NCBI GenBank assembly: GCA_947632245.1
Contig: CANRON010000003.1
Coordinates: 1 to 46,854, forward strand
Direction: 5' to 3'
Origin: an uncultured Ignatzschineria sp.
GTDB lineage: Bacteria > Pseudomonadota > Gammaproteobacteria > Cardiobacteriales > Wohlfahrtiimonadaceae
Length of the DNA stretch: 46,854 bases
The stretch's first letter is position 1, and every line of letters begins with the position of its first letter. The notes under the pieces are model-generated. The model saw only the letters and a list, made by a program, of their open reading frames with translations, was not told where the DNA came from and searched no databases. A program made the translations under genes and the position numbers. Below, piece after piece: positions 42,278 through 46,854 of this stretch.

Positions 42278-44182
42278 ATGGACTATCCTCAACATTTTGG
42301 CGTCATTGTTATTGGTGGCGGACATGCCGGCACAGAAGCCGCACTTGCATCAGCACGTTTAGGCGTACCGACTCTCCTTTTAACTCACAACATTGAAACT
42401 CTTGGTCAGCTAAGCTGTAATCCAGCAATTGGCGGGATCGGCAAAGGCCAAATTGTGAAAGAGATCGATGCTATGGGTGGCGCAATGGCACACGTCACTG
42501 ACCTCTCAGGAATTCAGTTTAGAGTTTTAAACGCCTCTAAGGGGCCTGCAGTGCGTTCAACGCGCGCGCAAGCCGACAGAACGCTGTATAAAACTGCGAT
42601 GCGAAAAATTCTTGAAAACCAAAAAAATCTTTACCTCTTCCAGCAAGCAGCAGATGACTTGATTTTAGAGGGTGATAAGGTCTGCGGCGTTATTACGCAA
42701 ACGGGGATTCGCTTTCATGGTGAAACAGTTATTTTAACGGCAGGCACATTCTTATCAGGTCTGATCCACATTGGGATGCAGAACTATAGTGGTGGACGCA
42801 TGGGCGATACGGCCTCGATTCCACTTTCACACAAGCTCGCAGAACTTAATCTCGGAAAGGGTCGCCTAAAAACAGGAACTCCGCCTAGAATTGATGGTAA
42901 GAGCATCGATTTTAGCAATATGAGCGAACAGCCCGGAGATACACCGACACCTGTGTTCTCCTATTTAGGATCGCGGAAGGATCATCCAACCCAAGTATCT
43001 TGTTGGACAACTTACACGAATGAACATACGCATGACATTATCCGCAGTGGCCTTGATCGCTCTCCGATGTATGCAGACAACAAGACAATTGAAGGCTTAG
43101 GTCCTCGTTACTGCCCATCGGTTGAAGATAAAATCATGAAGTTTGCGGATAAAGATCAGCATCATGTGTTCTTAGAACCAGAAGGCCTTGATACGCATGA
43201 ATACTATCCAAATGGAATCTCCACAAGCTTACCCTTTGATATTCAGATCAAGCTTGTCAGATCGATTCCCGGCATGGAAAATGCACATATTACGCGCCCA
43301 GGCTATGCGATTGAATATGACTTTTTTGATCCGCGCAATCTCAAGTTCACCCTTGAAACAAAAGCGATCAACAACCTCTACTTTGCAGGGCAAATTAACG
43401 GCACGACAGGATATGAAGAAGCCGCAGCACAAGGATTACTAGCCGGCTTAAATGCGGCTCGTCGTTATCTTGAGAAAGATGCGTGGTACCCTAAGCGTCA
43501 TGAAGCTTATACCGGCGTAATGGTAGATGATTTGATCAATCTTGGCGTACGTGAACCCTACCGTATGTTTACTTCCCGTGCTGAACATCGCCTTATTTTA
43601 CGCGAAGATAATGCCGATGAGAGACTGACGCCGATCGCACGCGAATTGGGTCTTGTTGATGATTATCGCTGGGAAAAATTCCTCGAGAAACAAGAAGCGA
43701 TCGTTCAAGCAGAACAACGTTTTAAAGATTGGATGATCCGCATCGACTCTCCGGCCGGCATCAAAGTGCAAGAAGCGCATAAAGTGGAATTAAAGCAGAA
43801 TATTCGTGCCATTCATCTCCTGAAGCGCCCAGAAATAAATCTTGAAAAACTCATGAATCTTCATGATGAGAATGGCCCTGATTTAACAGAGTTCTGTGAT
43901 GAAGTGCTGCAAAAAATTGAGATTCATACAAAATATGAAGGCTATATCAATCGCAGTATTGAAGATATCAAACGCAATCAAAAATTTGAAAATGCAGCAC
44001 TCCCACAAAATATTGATTACAACAAAATTGAAGGGCTCTCTATTGAGATTCAAGAAAGGCTCAATCAAGCACAGCCTGAAACACTCGGTCAAGCATCTCG
44101 TATCCAGGGCGTAACCCCTGCTGCGACATCACTGATCTTAGTGTACCTAAGAAAAGGGAAACTCCCCGTTAAAAAAGCTTAA
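42278..44182 (+). CDS. mnmG: tRNA uridine-5-carboxymethylaminomethyl modification enzyme MnmG (GidA)
   Basis: FAD enzyme that works with MnmE to put the cmnm5 group on wobble U34 of tRNAs. I start at the ATG at 42278 (634 residues; E. coli 629), because the family begins just before the FAD motif [21 protein letters not shown]. The frame is open 39 codons further up, but that part is unlike the family. Other signatures are [35 protein letters not shown] and [16 protein letters not shown]. The C-terminal helical domain ends in [18 protein letters not shown]. rsmG (gidB), a frequent neighbour, is not downstream. No strong ribosome binding site is seen. Confidence 0.97.
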   Translation: MDYPQHFGVIVIGGGHAGTEAALASARLGVPTLLLTHNIETLGQLSCNPAIGGIGKGQIVKEIDAMGGAMAHVTDLSGIQFRVLNASKGPAVRSTRAQADRTLYKTAMRKILENQKNLYLFQQAADDLILEGDKVCGVITQTGIRFHGETVILTAGTFLSGLIHIGMQNYSGGRMGDTASIPLSHKLAELNLGKGRLKTGTPPRIDGKSIDFSNMSEQPGDTPTPVFSYLGSRKDHPTQVSCWTTYTNEHTHDIIRSGLDRSPMYADNKTIEGLGPRYCPSVEDKIMKFADKDQHHVFLEPEGLDTHEYYPNGISTSLPFDIQIKLVRSIPGMENAHITRPGYAIEYDFFDPRNLKFTLETKAINNLYFAGQINGTTGYEEAAAQGLLAGLNAARRYLEKDAWYPKRHEAYTGVMVDDLINLGVREPYRMFTSRAEHRLILREDNADERLTPIARELGLVDDYRWEKFLEKQEAIVQAEQRFKDWMIRIDSPAGIKVQEAHKVELKQNIRAIHLLKRPEINLEKLMNLHDENGPDLTEFCDEVLQKIEIHTKYEGYINRSIEDIKRNQKFENAALPQNIDYNKIEGLSIEIQERLNQAQPETLGQASRIQGVTPAATSLILVYLRKGKLPVKKA

Positions 44183-44197
44183 AAGGATTCAGACAGC

Positions 44198-46759
44198 ATG
44201 CGTAAAGCAATACTTACAGTCGCATTATCATCCATTCTCTCATTCTCTTTGAGCGCTGCGAACCCCAGCGCATCATCTCCTGAGAGCTTGCATCCCCCTA
44301 CAACTGCGACTGCGAGTAAAGCTGCGTTTCAAAGTTATTTTAATATGACAAGCAATGAGATACAGTCTCTTGTGAAGAATGCAAAGCCAGGCTTAATTTT
44401 CACACTACAAACATGGTTGAGGATTGCCGGCTACTATGATCCGCAGTTAAAAATCGATGGTCTGACTGGCCCTACGACACGCCGAGAAATTGGCGCTTAT
44501 CAGAAAACCTTAGGGCTCAAACCGGATGGTATTCCTCATCAAAATTGGGAAACACCCCTGGAAACACTCGTGCGTAAAGACGTCCAACAACAGTTGACGT
44601 TACTAGGTTTTTTTAATGGCACAATTGATGGCAAAAATAATCGCGCAACAGAAGATGCGATTAAAGCATATGAAAAGAGTATCAATATTCCGGAAGTAGG
44701 AACGCTTGCACCTTTTACGCTATTGCATCTCTTCAACCCGCATTTTTTACCCAAAGAAGCACCACAATCCACAGGTGTAGACACTGCACGATTAAGTGAA
44801 GATACCCCTGCCCCGCGCAATCCCATCCGTTCCTCTCATGCAGAAGATCCTAAAGCTATCGATCCCCTTTCCAATAGTGATCATGATAGTGAGGAAGATG
44901 AGGATGAAGTTATCGATATGACGCCACTTGATTTTAAAGATGCTTTTATCTTTATGCCGCCGGCACAAATAGTGGTTGCTGAAATTATTCAGAAACAGGA
45001 AATCGCCGAAGAACAGCGAATAAAAACTCAACAAGAAAATGCAGATAAGCAAGCGCGACTAGAACAAGTTAAAACGCTCGCGAACCTCGAAACTCCCATT
45101 AAACTATTCTCTTTAACCCGAGCAGAAGTTGACCAACTCGTCATTAAAGCCCGTAATCCTAATATTTTCTTTACACAAACAGCACTCACACTACTAGATC
45201 TTTATAATGGCCCGCTAGATGGCATGAATGGTCCTGCAACCAGAGATGCAATTCGTGCCTTTGAACGAGCAATTGGCCATCCGGAAACAGGCAAACTCTT
45301 ACCAAGATGGGAAAACCCGCTGCGCCAGATCATGTATCGATTAGTACAAGCTCGCCTGAAAGAGGATGGATTTTATTCAGGCGATATCGATGGTCTTTCA
45401 GGGCCTGGCACCCGTGATGCTATTAAAGCTTATGAAAAAAGCAGCAACACAGAAACCACAGGACAATTAACGCCAGCACTGCTTTTAACGCTCTTTAATA
45501 CAGATATCGCTAATACGGCTATGAATGCAGATAAGCTAGACAATATGGATCTGCCAAGCGACGCCATTGAAGATGTAGCTGAGGACAGTTCTAAACCTGT
45601 CTCTCAAGCAGAAAATGATGAACTGAAAGCAGATAGCAACAAACAAGAAGAAAAATACCGCACAGCAGTAAGCGGCTTTGATCTATCCCATGCCAAAAGC
45701 AGTGAAGAGAATGCATTTATACAGTTACAACTTGCTTACTTAGGATTTTATAAAGGAAAAGTTGATGGTTTGACAGGTCCTGGCACAAAACGGGCGATCG
45801 AAGCATTTCAGAAAGCATTTGATCTTTCACAGACCGGCAAATTTGATACCAAAACGACAGAGAAACTTGAAGTAGAAACAATCAATAAATTCCAGCGCTA
45901 TCTTCAACGTACCGGCTACATGAAGGATAACCCTACAGGTACTTGGGGTCCTAAAACACGTAGAGCCGTAGGAATTTTAAAAAATCGTTATGGCTATCAA
46001 GTCAGCGATAAGCTCGATATCCCCGCTTACCTAATCTTAATCGATGAAGAACAAGATACCCAATTTGCCAAAGAGTATTATGAAAAGGTGATTAAAGCAC
46101 GAGAGGCTGAAAATGCCGTTAAAGACACGCAAGCATACCTGATTGGCTTCGGTGTTTTAAATGGTAAAGCGGATGGAAAAATGGGTCCTGCAACGGAAGG
46201 TGCAATTAGTACTTACCGCTCACAACAAGGGCTTCGAAAAGGGAATCAAATTGATACGCAACTTTTGGAATCCTTTAAAAAAGCAGCGCCCAAACAAGCT
46301 CAAGCCTACCTACAACAACTCGGCTACCCTATCAAGCCCGATGGTATTTTTGGTACTAATTCAAAAAAACAGCTCAATGCCTTTTTAACAAAGCACCGTA
46401 AGGCAAAATCGGATGTTATTACCCCTGAAATCTTGATGGATCTAAAAAATGCGGTAATCGCACATCTTGCGACAAATCGTACACAAGCATCACAACAAAG
46501 TAATGCCAATACAACGCAAAAAACAGGAGCCGCGCCAAGATTACAAAAGGGACTACAACAAAATGCCGTGGCGAGCAGAGCACCGAGCAATACCGTGAAT
46601 GGTCCGCTCCAAATTGTTCGCAATAGCGCAGGGAGTGTTGTGGGATGCAAGGTGAATAATATTCAGATGGGGACAGATTGGTGCTCCGGCAAGCGTAATG
46701 GTCAAAGCTGCCGAGTCCTTTATAAAAATGGACGCGTTCTTTCAATGAACTGCCGTTAA
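44198..46759 (+). CDS. Secreted protein with eight peptidoglycan-binding-like repeats and a Cys-rich end
   Basis: An 853-residue exported protein (signal peptide about residues 1-21). Eight PG_binding_1-like repeats are visible by their LxxLGFxxGxxDGxxGPxTxxAIxxYQ pattern, at about residues 69-113, 128-170, 327-368, 382-425, 507-550, 563-605, 643-686 and 700-742. Residues 48-182 and 304-434 are copies of one two-repeat unit. Acidic and Glu/Gln-rich linkers (about 200-300 and 435-495) separate the groups. Residues about 803-853 form a small end domain with four cysteines (C817, C829, C838, C852). No catalytic domain is seen, so it may be a wall-binding scaffold. It begins 15 bases after mnmG and probably shares its transcript. 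Confidence 0.8.
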   Translation: MRKAILTVALSSILSFSLSAANPSASSPESLHPPTTATASKAAFQSYFNMTSNEIQSLVKNAKPGLIFTLQTWLRIAGYYDPQLKIDGLTGPTTRREIGAYQKTLGLKPDGIPHQNWETPLETLVRKDVQQQLTLLGFFNGTIDGKNNRATEDAIKAYEKSINIPEVGTLAPFTLLHLFNPHFLPKEAPQSTGVDTARLSEDTPAPRNPIRSSHAEDPKAIDPLSNSDHDSEEDEDEVIDMTPLDFKDAFIFMPPAQIVVAEIIQKQEIAEEQRIKTQQENADKQARLEQVKTLANLETPIKLFSLTRAEVDQLVIKARNPNIFFTQTALTLLDLYNGPLDGMNGPATRDAIRAFERAIGHPETGKLLPRWENPLRQIMYRLVQARLKEDGFYSGDIDGLSGPGTRDAIKAYEKSSNTETTGQLTPALLLTLFNTDIANTAMNADKLDNMDLPSDAIEDVAEDSSKPVSQAENDELKADSNKQEEKYRTAVSGFDLSHAKSSEENAFIQLQLAYLGFYKGKVDGLTGPGTKRAIEAFQKAFDLSQTGKFDTKTTEKLEVETINKFQRYLQRTGYMKDNPTGTWGPKTRRAVGILKNRYGYQVSDKLDIPAYLILIDEEQDTQFAKEYYEKVIKAREAENAVKDTQAYLIGFGVLNGKADGKMGPATEGAISTYRSQQGLRKGNQIDTQLLESFKKAAPKQAQAYLQQLGYPIKPDGIFGTNSKKQLNAFLTKHRKAKSDVITPEILMDLKNAVIAHLATNRTQASQQSNANTTQKTGAAPRLQKGLQQNAVASRAPSNTVNGPLQIVRNSAGSVVGCKVNNIQMGTDWCSGKRNGQSCRVLYKNGRVLSMNCR

Positions 46760-46798
46760 TCAGGTCCCATTTTCTCAAAAAGTCTATCTTAATGACTC

Positions 46799-46836
46799 AA
46801 AAATCGCCGATCGCTAAAAGGGATCGGCGATTTTTT
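46799..46836 (+). terminator. Intrinsic terminator after the repeat protein gene
   Basis: Stem ATCGCCGATC / GATCGGCGAT with a 9-base loop, A-rich before and T6 after. Confidence 0.92.
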
Positions 46837-46854
46837 ATTATCGATAGCGGAAAA

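Overview
The window is a stretch of chromosome from a gammaproteobacterium of moderate to low GC. It holds about 31 genes, almost all housekeeping. Split nuoC and nuoD genes, the gmk-rpoZ-spoT and rpsO-pnp blocks, RoxA/YcfD, EttA, a zf-CHCC protein and an IalB-family protein together suggest a deep-branching gammaproteobacterium. Cardiobacteriales such as Ignatzschineria or Wohlfahrtiimonas are my guess from gene style only. I see no phage, insertion sequence, CRISPR array, tRNA or rRNA.

Layout. Positions 1-11622 (minus strand) carry a respiratory complex I operon transcribed nuoA-B-C-D-E-F-G-H-I-J-K-L-(M), tightly packed and cut at nuoM by the left edge. Its promoter region (11713-11828) is shared with a divergent M20 amidohydrolase and holds two inverted repeats. 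Next on the plus strand are hemB and proS. Facing them on the minus strand is ettA, a 55-residue zf-CHCC zinc protein, then tsaB. Positions 19630-23591 (plus) hold a quinone oxidoreductase, a TauE/SafE-like membrane protein with a His-rich tail, an MBL-fold hydrolase and a PhnD-type binding protein. Positions 23644-32510 are mostly minus: a stand-alone MnmC oxidase domain, (plus) a DUF1307 lipoprotein, an HlyD plus two ABC-2 permeases without an ATPase, ridA, a D-amino-acid dehydrogenase and a LysR regulator. Positions 32897-41310 (minus) hold pnp, rpsO, a DUF192 protein, roxA, spoT, rpoZ and gmk. Positions 41479-46759 (plus) hold an IalB-family protein, mnmG and an 853-residue secreted protein with eight peptidoglycan-binding-like repeats.

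How they fit together. There is a respiration block (complex I). A translation and tRNA block is spread through the window: proS, tsaB, ettA, mnmC2, mnmG, rpsO and roxA. rpoZ and spoT serve the stringent response, pnp RNA decay, and lysR-dadA-ridA probably D-amino-acid oxidation with imine clean-up.

I did not find a clearly new multi-gene system. The observations most worth checking are: three DnaA-box matches in a gap between two convergent terminators; a short leader before the ialB-like gene whose arms can form two mutually exclusive hairpins; an ATPase-less ABC-2/HlyD operon with a Fur-like site; a SpoT whose RxKD motif reads GFKD; and the multi-repeat secreted protein with a four-cysteine C-terminus.
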